Assembly (NCBI GenBank): GCA_034659475.1
Contig: JAYEHK010000077.1
Span: 1 to 18,020, forward strand
Direction of reading: 5' to 3'
Origin: JAYEHK01 sp034659475
Lineage (GTDB): Bacteria; Bacillota; Syntrophomonadia; Syntrophomonadales; Syntrophomonadaceae
Length of the DNA: 18,020 nucleotides
In this document: piece by piece, positions 13,288-18,020 of the stretch
How positions within the stretch are numbered: position 1 is the stretch's first letter
Layout: every line of letters begins with the position of its first letter
Translations under genes and position numbers: made by a program
Notes under the pieces: model-generated
What the model saw: the letters and a program-made list of their open reading frames with translations, nothing else
Database searches by the model: none
Told to the model about the DNA's origin: nothing

Positions 13288-14142
13288 TTGTTAACCGTAA
13301 GTGACATTGCTAATATGTACGACATTAGCTATCAGCAGGTCCATGATTTAATGGATTATGGTTATCTAACCATATCCAAAGTTGATCGTCCCAACAAACA
13401 GGGAATCCGATACCTCTTTTCGGAAGAAGACATAAAAGATATGGATATTCACTCCCATTTAGCCGAGATAAAAGATCTGGCAACTCGCTATAGCCGATCT
13501 TCTAATAAAAAGAATAATCAGTTCAAAAGAGTACTCAATGCAGTGCATCATTACGATGATTTTTTGGATGATATACAATATCTGCCCGAAGCAAAAATTT
13601 TACAGGCATCTTTTTTCCTGTTTCATCTAAATCATTATGCAAAAACCTACACAAGTGAAGCAAAAGAACTCTACCAATTAAAAACCTCAGTGCTCAAAAA
13701 AATGTACACAGAAAACCCCAATATCATAACTGCAACCTATCTCCATGGACCTGACCGAAAAAAGATATGGTTATGTGAAGATTGCAAAGACGCCGCATGG
13801 GGTATGGGCCTTAGTTATGTATCCTATATTCAAAATGAATTGTACTGTCCAAAATGTGAGCTGCAGCTCATTGAAAAAGAATACTATTCATTAATTGAGT
13901 TTCACTTGGAGATCGAAAAATACCGTTTTTGTTTCCATCAACCCCGCTCAAAGGTCATGAAATGGATGAAAGACATCGATCAGCTGCCGCATCGCCTAAG
14001 ATATGTAGGTCGGTGCTCAGATCAAATGTACCTCTATGGAAGGTCAATCAGCAGAGTAGAAGAGAAGGTATTCCCTCTGCCCATGGTCCGCAATGAATTA
14101 ACACGCTATCTTACTGATGCACCCATAAACTATGAGGCTTAA
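13288..14142 (+). CDS. Unrecognised protein: MerR-like helix-turn-helix plus central zinc ribbon
   Basis: The protein has 284 residues and belongs to no family I can name. Residues 1-55 read as a MerR/excisionase-like winged helix: VSDIANMYDISYQQVHDLMD, then YGYLTISKVDRPNKQGIRYL. A lysine-rich, mostly helical region follows (about 60-145). A zinc ribbon is formed by Cys163, Cys166, Cys187 and Cys190 (WLCEDCKDAAW and YCPKC). The C-terminal 90 residues are basic and aromatic. No membrane segment or signal is seen. The start is TTG at 13288-13290, supported by AGGAGG 7 nt upstream and no closer ATG. It probably forms an operon with the small zinc-ribbon gene before it. A DNA-binding regulator is the inference, and the target is unknown. 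Confidence 0.85.
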   Translation: MLTVSDIANMYDISYQQVHDLMDYGYLTISKVDRPNKQGIRYLFSEEDIKDMDIHSHLAEIKDLATRYSRSSNKKNNQFKRVLNAVHHYDDFLDDIQYLPEAKILQASFFLFHLNHYAKTYTSEAKELYQLKTSVLKKMYTENPNIITATYLHGPDRKKIWLCEDCKDAAWGMGLSYVSYIQNELYCPKCELQLIEKEYYSLIEFHLEIEKYRFCFHQPRSKVMKWMKDIDQLPHRLRYVGRCSDQMYLYGRSISRVEEKVFPLPMVRNELTRYLTDAPINYEA

Positions 14143-14173
14143 ATTAAGCACTAATTTAGCCTCATAGTTTTTT
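14127..14173 (+). terminator. Long hairpin terminator overlapping the HTH gene stop
   Basis: AAACTATGAGGCT-TAAATTA (14127-14146) pairs with 14152-14170, with one bulged base and a 5-nt loop. T6 follows on the plus strand. The TAA at 14140-14142 lies inside the left arm. In the minus direction only a short T run follows, so it would act weakly on nrdR transcripts, whose stop codon touches it at 14172. Confidence 0.9.
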
Positions 14174-14624
14174 ACTTATTTTTCAGCTGATCAATGGTAT
14201 TGATAAAGCTATTTAAGTCGTTAAACTGTTTATAGACTGACGCAAACCGAACGTACGCCACCTCATCGAATTGCCGCAGCTCTTCCATTACTTTTTCCCC
14301 AATAACAATACTAGATACTTCCCTGTCATAATTATCTCGCAGATTTATTTCAATCCGGGTTAGCATGTTATCAATCTCCTCCATGCTGACAGGTCTCTTT
14401 TGACAGGCACGAGTAACTCCACGCAACAACTTGTTACGATCAAATTGTTCTCTGGTTCCGCCTTTCTTCAGCACTAGCAAAGGCTTTTCTTCGTATCTCT
14501 CGTAGGTAGTAAACCTTCGTTTGCAACCTGTACATTCCCGCCGTCTTCTTATCGACGCCCCATCTTCACAGGATCGGCTATCAATCACCTTACTATCTTC
14601 CGTCAGGCAATAAGGACAACGCAC
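14172..14624 (-). CDS. nrdR: Transcriptional repressor NrdR
   Basis: NrdR senses ATP/dATP and represses ribonucleotide reductase genes by binding NrdR boxes. The 150 residues show the N-terminal zinc ribbon (Cys3, Cys6, Cys31 and Cys34 in RCPYC and CTGCKRRFTTYER), followed by the ATP-cone with RNKLLRGVTRACQKRPV and EVAYVRFASVYKQFNDLNSF. The length is exactly that expected. The start is GTG at 14622-14624, with GGAGG about 7 nt upstream. It has its own promoter candidate (14675-14703). No ribonucleotide reductase gene is in the window, so its targets lie elsewhere. Confidence 0.96.
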   Translation of the reverse strand: MRCPYCLTEDSKVIDSRSCEDGASIRRRRECTGCKRRFTTYERYEEKPLLVLKKGGTREQFDRNKLLRGVTRACQKRPVSMEEIDNMLTRIEINLRDNYDREVSSIVIGEKVMEELRQFDEVAYVRFASVYKQFNDLNSFINTIDQLKNK

Positions 14625-14674
14625 ACCTATCCCTCCTGCTTTCCCATTTTCCGACCTTTCACAGGCCTGTCCTT

Positions 14675-14703
14675 ATTATGAACAATCCTACCTTATTATT
14701 CAA
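14675..14703 (-). promoter_or_regulatory. Probable nrdR promoter
   Basis: On the minus strand TTGAAT (14698-14703) and CATAAT (14675-14680) are 17 nt apart, about 50 nt before the nrdR GTG. Both boxes are close to sigma-A consensus. I saw no clear NrdR box overlapping it. Confidence 0.6.
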
Positions 14704-14723
14704 CGTCTCAGCCAGCAAAATAA

Positions 14724-15014
14724 TCAGTAATTATCATCGTCATCATAATAGTTGGTACCCCGGGAATCAATTTCGCTATAGATGGGCACCTCAACTAAAA
14801 TGACATCACGACCAATACGTACGATTTTCTCCCATGGCACTACCACTTCTTCTCTTTTTGAAAAAAAGCTCCATCCCTTGGTTCTGCCCGGAAGAATAAA
14901 TGCCAATACTTTTCCTCGCTCAAAATCAAGATCAATATCAAGAATACTTCCCAATTTTTTACCATCAAGTACATTAATAACTTCTCGCATTCGCAGATCC
15001 GAAATCTTCACCAC
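14724..15014 (-). CDS. ylmC: YlmC/YmxH-family PRC-barrel sporulation protein
   Basis: This is a small PRC-barrel protein of the YlmC/YmxH group that accompanies sporulation and division genes in Firmicutes; its mechanism is unknown. The family core is KISDLRMREVINVLDGKKLG, then SILDIDLDFERGKVLAFILP and VVPWEKIVRIGRDVILVEVP. The C-terminal tail is acidic (DDDD near the end). I prefer the GTG at 15012-15014, 6 nt after GGGGGGA (15021-15027); the next GTG (15009-15011) is nearly as good. The GTG at 15030-15032 lies upstream of that site and has none of its own. About 95 residues result. It points the same way as nrdR and diverges from flgG. Confidence 0.88.
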   Translation of the reverse strand: MVKISDLRMREVINVLDGKKLGSILDIDLDFERGKVLAFILPGRTKGWSFFSKREEVVVPWEKIVRIGRDVILVEVPIYSEIDSRGTNYYDDDDNY

Positions 15015-15112
15015 ATATAGTCCCCCCTTCACAGGTGTACATAATTAATATATGTAATCAATATTCAAAACTAGACCAAATATCGGAGGATCAAAAAAAT
15101 TTGCGAAAAGCC

Positions 15113-15140
15113 TAAACCATAGCCTAACAATTAACGATAA
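15113..15140 (+). promoter_or_regulatory. Possible sigma-D (flagellar) promoter before flgG
   Basis: TAAA (15113-15116), 16 nt, then AACGATAA (15133-15140) resembles the SigD/sigma-28 pattern TAAA-N15-GCCGATAT with two mismatches in the leading bases. The location before a flagellar gene supports it. It overlaps the sigma-A-like promoter at 15131-15158. Confidence 0.45.
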
Positions 15141-15158
15141 TAATAAGTAGATTATAAT
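15131..15158 (+). promoter_or_regulatory. Sigma-A type promoter before flgG
   Basis: TTAACG (15131-15136) and a perfect TATAAT (15153-15158) are 16 nt apart. Transcription would begin near 15165, giving a leader of about 75 nt that holds two hairpins. Confidence 0.6.
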
Positions 15159-15162
15159 TTAT

Positions 15163-15213
15163 GGGCTGGACTCCTTCTGGAGAGGCCCAGGGTACAGATT
15201 GATAGATGTACCC
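15163..15213 (+). promoter_or_regulatory. Leader with two hairpins upstream of flgG
   Basis: The first hairpin (15163-15188) pairs GGGC with GCCC and, inside, CTCC with GGAG. The second pairs GGGTACA (15190-15196) with TGTACCC (15207-15213), seven perfect pairs and a 10-nt loop. No T run follows, so they are not terminators. They may affect translation or stability. They do not match the c-di-GMP riboswitch consensus. Confidence 0.5.
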
Positions 15214-15241
15214 CCAAACAAAATGAAGGAGGAAAACCTTT

Positions 15242-16036
15242 ATGATGCGGTCTCTCTATACTGCCAGTACGGGTATGTATGCCCAGCAGATGAATATTGA
15301 TACCCTCGCACACAATATGTCTAATGTAAATACCACCGGTTTTAAAAAACAGCGAATTGAATTTCAGGATTTGTTATATCAACAAATCAAACGCCCTACC
15401 GTTACTGATGATTTTACTCAACCCAATCAACCCCAGGGACTAATGGTGGGACTCGGAGTAAAACCATCCACAACATCAACCATGTTCTCACAGGGAAACT
15501 TTCTCCCCACAGATAACCCACTGGATGTAGCCATAAATGGTCAGGCGTTTTTCAAGCTGGAAATCCCCGATCGTGAAGATTATGTGTTTACTCGGGATGG
15601 ATCATTCAAGATTGACGCAGAGGGGCAACTAGTAAATGCAGATGGTTATCTTGTTGTAGGTGCTGACCCCCTTGAAGAAGGCGCATATGATGTAAAGATA
15701 GAGAAAAACGGCACCCTGTCATACCTGCTGCCCGGTGATCCAGACAGTCAAAATGCAGGACAAATAGAACTGGTTAAATTCGCTAACCCAATGGGATTGT
15801 TACAACTGGGAGGAAACCTCTTTCAGGAAACGCCCAACTCTGGAGAATACATAGACTGGGAACCAGAGAATGATCCTACCATCTCCTTAGAATCAGGCTT
15901 CCTGGAAGCTTCCAATGTCCAGGTGGTGGAGGAAATGGTCAATCTCATCAGTGCACAGCGCGCTTATGAGTTCAACTCAAAGATCATCCAATCCTCTGAC
16001 GAAATGCTTCAGGCAGCTAGTAACCTGCGTAGATAA
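15242..16036 (+). CDS. flgG: Flagellar basal-body rod/hook protein, FlgG type
   Basis: This is a structural subunit of the flagellar distal rod, exported by the flagellar type III system. The 264 residues start with MMRSLYTASTGMYAQQMNID and TLAHNMSNVNTTGFKKQR, the flg_bb_rod motif (about 1-36). The central FlgG-like region contains DNPLDVAINGQAFFKLE. The C-terminal flg_bbr_C helix GFLEASNVQVVEEMVNLISA, then QRAYEFNSKIIQSSDEMLQ, closes it. There is no signal peptide, as expected. Length fits FlgG better than hook protein FlgE. AAGGAGG at 15226-15232 lies 9 nt before the ATG. It forms a pair with the rod-binding gene 23 nt downstream. A FlgF assignment is possible, because only one such gene is in view. 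Confidence 0.93.
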   Translation: MMRSLYTASTGMYAQQMNIDTLAHNMSNVNTTGFKKQRIEFQDLLYQQIKRPTVTDDFTQPNQPQGLMVGLGVKPSTTSTMFSQGNFLPTDNPLDVAINGQAFFKLEIPDREDYVFTRDGSFKIDAEGQLVNADGYLVVGADPLEEGAYDVKIEKNGTLSYLLPGDPDSQNAGQIELVKFANPMGLLQLGGNLFQETPNSGEYIDWEPENDPTISLESGFLEASNVQVVEEMVNLISAQRAYEFNSKIIQSSDEMLQAASNLRR

Positions 16037-16059
16037 TACAAAAGAGTGAGGTATTCAAG

Positions 16060-16419
16060 ATGAAAATTAACGCAATTGCCCCTGGACAGGAATACCTTGA
16101 AAATCAGTTAATTGATCAATCTAATAAAAAACTAGGTGACAGCTTTCAAAAACAACTTAACACTGCAATGGATGAAAAGAACCAAAAAAAACTGTACACA
16201 ACCTGTCAGGAGCTAGAAAGTGTATTCTTAAACAAAGCCATTGAAGCCATGCGCGCAACCATCCCGCAAGGCGGATTATTCGAGAAAAGTTTCGCCACAG
16301 AGACCTTTGAATCCATGCTTTTTGAAGAATACTCAAAGGAAGTCAGTCAAACAGGTTCACTGGGAATTGCTGATATTCTTTATAAACAATTATCGCAACA
16401 AATCACTTCTAAAGGATAA
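16060..16419 (+). CDS. flgJ: FlgJ-like rod-binding protein without the muramidase domain
   Basis: This is a rod-assembly factor, corresponding to the N-terminal half of proteobacterial FlgJ. The 119 residues contain the rod-binding motif TTCQELESVFLNKAIEAMRA, followed by TIPQGGLFEKSFATETFESM and the C-terminal SQTGSLGIADILYKQL. The peptidoglycan hydrolase domain of enterobacterial FlgJ is absent, as is usual in Firmicutes. A weak GTGAGG lies 8 nt before the ATG, and the gene follows flgG after 23 nt, so co-transcription is likely. The stop codon falls in a long imperfect hairpin. Confidence 0.9.
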   Translation: MKINAIAPGQEYLENQLIDQSNKKLGDSFQKQLNTAMDEKNQKKLYTTCQELESVFLNKAIEAMRATIPQGGLFEKSFATETFESMLFEEYSKEVSQTGSLGIADILYKQLSQQITSKG

Positions 16420-16450
16420 GGTACCTGTCCCCTTGTCCTTTAAAAGTGAT
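16402..16450 (+). terminator. Imperfect hairpin overlapping the flgJ stop codon
   Basis: ATCACTT, AAAGGA and AAGG on the left (16402-16421) pair in order with CCTT, TCCTTT and AAGTGAT on the right (16431-16450), with small internal loops. Only GTTTAAG follows, so it is a poor intrinsic terminator. The apex contains GGTACCTGTCC. It may instead protect the mRNA 3' end or be an intergenic repeat. Confidence 0.5.
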
Positions 16451-16567
16451 GTTTAAGAAATACACCTTCAAACTGACACATTATTCTGTATCACTGTCAT
16501 CTTACTGACAACACAGTAACCTCGTTATAACACCTAACCCACAGCAAATAACTAACCTCCAAAATCC

Positions 16568-17068
16568 TTATTGCTGTGTAATATGTTTCATAATATATGA
16601 GGCAGCCTCGTCAGTTGAAATGTTCAAAGCTATGGCAAATTCTTCATTTAATTGTTTTTCAGCAATATTCATAATATCTTCATCTGTCTTTGTTAGTTTT
16701 TTACCAACAGCGTTTTTTGCTTTTTTTTCTAAAAATAGTGTTTTAATGATTTTTATCCTTTCTTCATTTTCACACAACTTAAGAGCAGTTTTTAAATAAT
16801 GGGCTCTTTCTCTTTCATTATCCGTACTAACGGGTTTTATTTCTGGCATCATTTTTATTAATGATAATACATCTTCTTTAGTAATAATTGGCCTCATTAG
16901 ATTTTTCGCATTATTTACAGGTATCTTAATAATCATTTTCATATCGTAAACAGGTTTTAAAATGTAGTACAGGGTTTCCTCATTACTCGCATAATCATCT
17001 TTTTTAATATCTGATATCTGGCATACCCCAGTTAAACCGTGCACAACATAATCATTTACTTTAAACAT
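16568..17068 (-). CDS. CarD-like transcriptional regulator
   Basis: CarD proteins bind the RNA polymerase beta subunit and modulate promoter opening, notably at rRNA promoters in some bacteria. Residues 1-60 match the CarD/TRCF RNA-polymerase-interacting domain: MFKVNDYVVHGLTGVCQISD, then a YYILKPVYDMKMIIKIPVNN strand region. Residues 65-166 are helical and charged, as in the DNA-binding half (AHYLKTALKLCENEERIKII). The length of about 166 is typical of the family. The ATG has AAGGAG 8 nt upstream. The gene and its flanks are visibly more AT-rich than the rest of the window, which may mean later acquisition. It stands alone between the flg genes and the rRNA operon and has a promoter candidate at 17237-17265. 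Confidence 0.9.
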   Translation of the reverse strand: MFKVNDYVVHGLTGVCQISDIKKDDYASNEETLYYILKPVYDMKMIIKIPVNNAKNLMRPIITKEDVLSLIKMMPEIKPVSTDNERERAHYLKTALKLCENEERIKIIKTLFLEKKAKNAVGKKLTKTDEDIMNIAEKQLNEEFAIALNISTDEAASYIMKHITQQ

Positions 17069-17236
17069 ATACCTTTCTCCTTTCTTCTGTAATTTTAAAA
17101 TTGCAAATAGAATAATTGCGTTAATAACTTCTTATCATCCGATAGACAATCACATTCTCAATTTTTCTAATGTCATTATCAAAGGCTATATGTTATTTTA
17201 ATAATTTAATTTACATTTTTAAAAGCTACATGTTAT

Positions 17237-17265
17237 ACTATAAAGTTTAACACAATTCTTTTCAA
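17237..17265 (-). promoter_or_regulatory. Promoter candidate for the CarD-like gene
   Basis: On the minus strand TTGAAA (17260-17265) and TATAGT (17237-17242) are 17 nt apart. The leader to the start codon would be about 165 nt, AT-rich, and contains a near-copy of the sequence spanning the -10 box (17183-17203 resembles 17221-17241). Other AT-rich boxes closer to the gene are weaker. Confidence 0.5.
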
Positions 17266-17304
17266 TAATCTAACTTTGATTAATTAGAAAATACGAATTG
17301 AAAA

Positions 17305-17400
17305 CGCAGATTAACGCTGATGTTCGCAGATTAACGCTGTTCTTTTTTTAATATATAAAACAGCGTTAATCAGTGGTAATCAGCGTAAATCAGCGGTAAA
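17305..17400. repeat. Repeat cluster of CGCAGATTAACGCTG words in both orientations
   Basis: Two direct copies (17305-17319 and 17325-17339) face three or four degenerate copies in the opposite orientation (CAGCGTTAAT, CAGTGGTAAT, CAGCGTAAAT, CAGCGGTAAA at 17361-17400). The innermost pair forms an 11-bp stem, TTAACGCTGTT (17331-17341) with AACAGCGTTAA (17359-17369), around a T-rich loop. Confidence 0.8.
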
Positions 17401-17427
17401 ATCGTTCCCATCCCTGGTTGCACGCTA

Positions 17428-17476
17428 ATTTTCATCGGTGGTTGTGTCGTGCGGACATGGAGGGTTAGTAATAAAA
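17428..17476. repeat. Dispersed intergenic repeat, copy 2 (first copy at 3269-3338)
   Basis: It shares AATTTTCATCGGTGGTTG, CGTGCGGACATGG and GGGTTAGTA with copy 1, but lacks about 17 bases in the middle. It directly follows the CAGCGTTAAT-type cluster. Confidence 0.7.
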
Positions 17477-17539
17477 TAGGATTTAAATAGACGCAGATCA
17501 TTATGATTTTTATGATATTTCGCATTCTTCAAGTACCAT

Positions 17540-17640
17540 TGATGCTCCCTTCAGTCGCTTAAATAGAATGCTAGTTCCAGCAAATCGAAGCCTGTAGGGG
17601 TGGCTGTCGACGTCATTATTGATGACTGCAAGGAGCATCA
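17540..17640. repeat. Imperfect inverted repeat
   Basis: TGATGCTCC (17540-17548) is complementary to GGAGCATCA (17632-17640). The complementarity continues inwards with mismatches (CTTCAGTC against GACTGCAAG) over about 19 bases. The loop region holds an AATCGAAGCC element also found at 17846-17855. Confidence 0.65.
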
Positions 17641-17703
17641 GCATCCTATATTACGACCAACGAGAGTATCCGTTGCACTCTTGAGTGTGGTACCCGAAGG
17701 ATG

Positions 17704-17763
17704 CGTCCACGAGAGAATGCAGCTACGGTTTTCACACAAAAAAAGCTCTCCATCCGGAGAACT
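17704..17763 (-). repeat. rRNA-flank terminator block, distal copy
   Basis: These 60 bases match 17875-17934 at 52 positions. The block contains a complete intrinsic terminator on the minus strand: AGTTCTCC and GGAGAGCT form an 8-bp stem with a 4-nt loop, followed by seven T (17738-17763). It would be a second, backup stop for transcripts leaving the 5S gene. Confidence 0.85.
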
Positions 17764-17874
17764 ATATATCTACCCATTAATATATTTGTCCCAACAACAA
17801 CCCCAGACCTACTCCGACGGCGCCAAACTGGCGCCTAGTGCCGCGAAATCGAAGCCCGGAGGGCTGACTCGCGG

Positions 17875-17934
17875 CGTCCACGGGAGACCGCAGCTGCGGT
17901 TTTCATACAAAAAAAGCTCTCTATGCAGAGAACT
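17875..17934 (-). terminator. rRNA operon terminator block, proximal copy
   Basis: On the minus strand AGTTCTCT pairs with AGAGAGCT around GCAT, followed by seven T (17909-17934). It starts 20 nt beyond the 5S 3' end. The block up to 17875 is repeated 171 bp further downstream. The closing pair of the stem is T-A here and C-G in the other copy, so the hairpin is maintained. Confidence 0.9.
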
Positions 17935-17954
17935 TAATAGTTAATAAAATAATT

Positions 17955-18020
17955 CCTGGCAACGACCTACTCTTCCACGGAAAACCGCAGTACCATCGGC
18001 GCTGGAGAGCTTAACTGCCG
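17955..18020 (-). rRNA. rrf: 5S ribosomal RNA, 3' part (runs off the window)
   Basis: The minus strand reads TTAAGCTCTCCAGCGCCGAT, then GGTACTGCGG, GAGTAGGTCGTTGCCAGG at the 3' end. This is the conserved distal half of bacterial 5S rRNA (helices II/III, then the loop E and helix I ends). About 66 of the roughly 117 nt are present and the 5' part lies beyond 18020. Two terminators follow. By usual gene order the 23S and 16S genes should lie further to the right. Confidence 0.95.

Larger units (their letters stand above)
17069..17954. other. Gene-free, repeat-rich region between the CarD-like gene and the 5S rRNA
   Basis: I see no convincing gene in these 886 bases; the longest open frame (17600-17944) runs through rRNA-flank repeats and lacks a ribosome binding site. 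The first 200 bases are an AT-rich leader and promoter region. After it come the CAGCGTTAAT-type repeats, the second copy of a dispersed repeat, a long inverted repeat (17540-17640) and two terminator blocks of the rRNA operon. No tRNA was recognised. Confidence 0.8.

Noticed and set aside
15072..15090. SigD-type -10 (CCGATAT) on the minus strand before ylmC
   Set aside because: No TAAA-like -35 element is found at the expected distance, and ylmC is not a motility gene.
15090..15130. c-di-GMP (GEMM) riboswitch before flgG
   Set aside because: GCGAAAAGCCTAAACCAT resembles part of the consensus, but the first helix and tetraloop receptor are missing and a promoter lies downstream of it, so it would not be in the transcript.
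15161..15202. Short leader peptide frame (13 codons) before flgG
   Set aside because: Its ATG falls at or upstream of the predicted transcription start and has no ribosome binding site.
17305..17400. CRISPR array or integrase attachment site
   Set aside because: The repeat words are short and degenerate, in both orientations, with no spacers, integrase or tRNA nearby.
17600..17944. 114-codon plus-strand frame near the 5S gene
   Set aside because: It is antisense to the duplicated rRNA terminator blocks, the translation repeats itself because the DNA is duplicated, and no ribosome binding site precedes it.

Overview
The window looks like a chromosomal segment of a Gram-positive, spore-forming, flagellated bacterium of the Clostridia, possibly Peptococcaceae-like. 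That rests on gene content: a ylm/sepF/divIVA cluster, a YlmC/YmxH-type PRC-barrel protein, NrdR, PhoP/PhoR-like regulators, FlgG with a FlgJ-like rod-binding protein, and a CarD-like regulator. Strong AGGAGG-type ribosome binding sites and frequent GTG/TTG starts agree. The species cannot be named from sequence alone.

Left part (1-4333). A repeat-rich leader with a C-rich block and a six-copy 8-bp tandem repeat precedes a minus-strand polar amino-acid ABC importer operon (glnH, glnP, glnQ). The operon has a good promoter at 2754-2782 and a strong terminator at 215-246. An intercistronic hairpin and a structured element separate glnH from glnPQ. Upstream of glnH lies a 3' fragment of a LysO-type (DUF340) exporter gene. 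Its 5' part is missing and it abuts a repeat block, which is followed by a plus-strand EamA/DMT transporter gene.

Centre (4302-12919). Eleven minus-strand genes are tightly packed and probably co-transcribed: pgeF (ylmD), phoP-like, phoR-like, an HlyD-like adaptor, yggS (ylmE), sepF (ylmF), proC, yggT (ylmG), a tandem U32 protein, divIVA-like and yggU. Gaps range from 4-nt overlaps to 68 nt, and a shared hairpin at 4302-4333 ends the run. It is the Firmicutes ylm division cluster with insertions: the two-component pair, the HlyD-like gene, proC and U32. An ylmH-type gene is absent. The kinase has no membrane segment.

Right part (12920-16419). Divergent from pgeF are two plus-strand genes: a small zinc-ribbon/DUF2007-like protein and an unrecognised helix-turn-helix plus zinc-ribbon protein. 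They converge on nrdR and ylmC (minus strand). Divergent from ylmC are flgG and a flgJ-like gene, preceded by overlapping sigma-D-like and sigma-A-like promoters and a leader with two hairpins.

Far right (16420-18020). An AT-rich CarD-like gene (minus strand) is followed by about 0.9 kb without genes, full of repeats. This includes two diverged copies of an rRNA-operon terminator block with a compensatory base-pair change. The window ends inside a 5S rRNA gene on the minus strand, so an rRNA operon lies to the right. I found no clearly new defence, secretion or mobile system. The best leads are the helix-turn-helix/zinc-ribbon gene pair, the membrane-free PhoR-like kinase in the division operon, the glnH-glnP RNA element and the duplicated rRNA terminator block.
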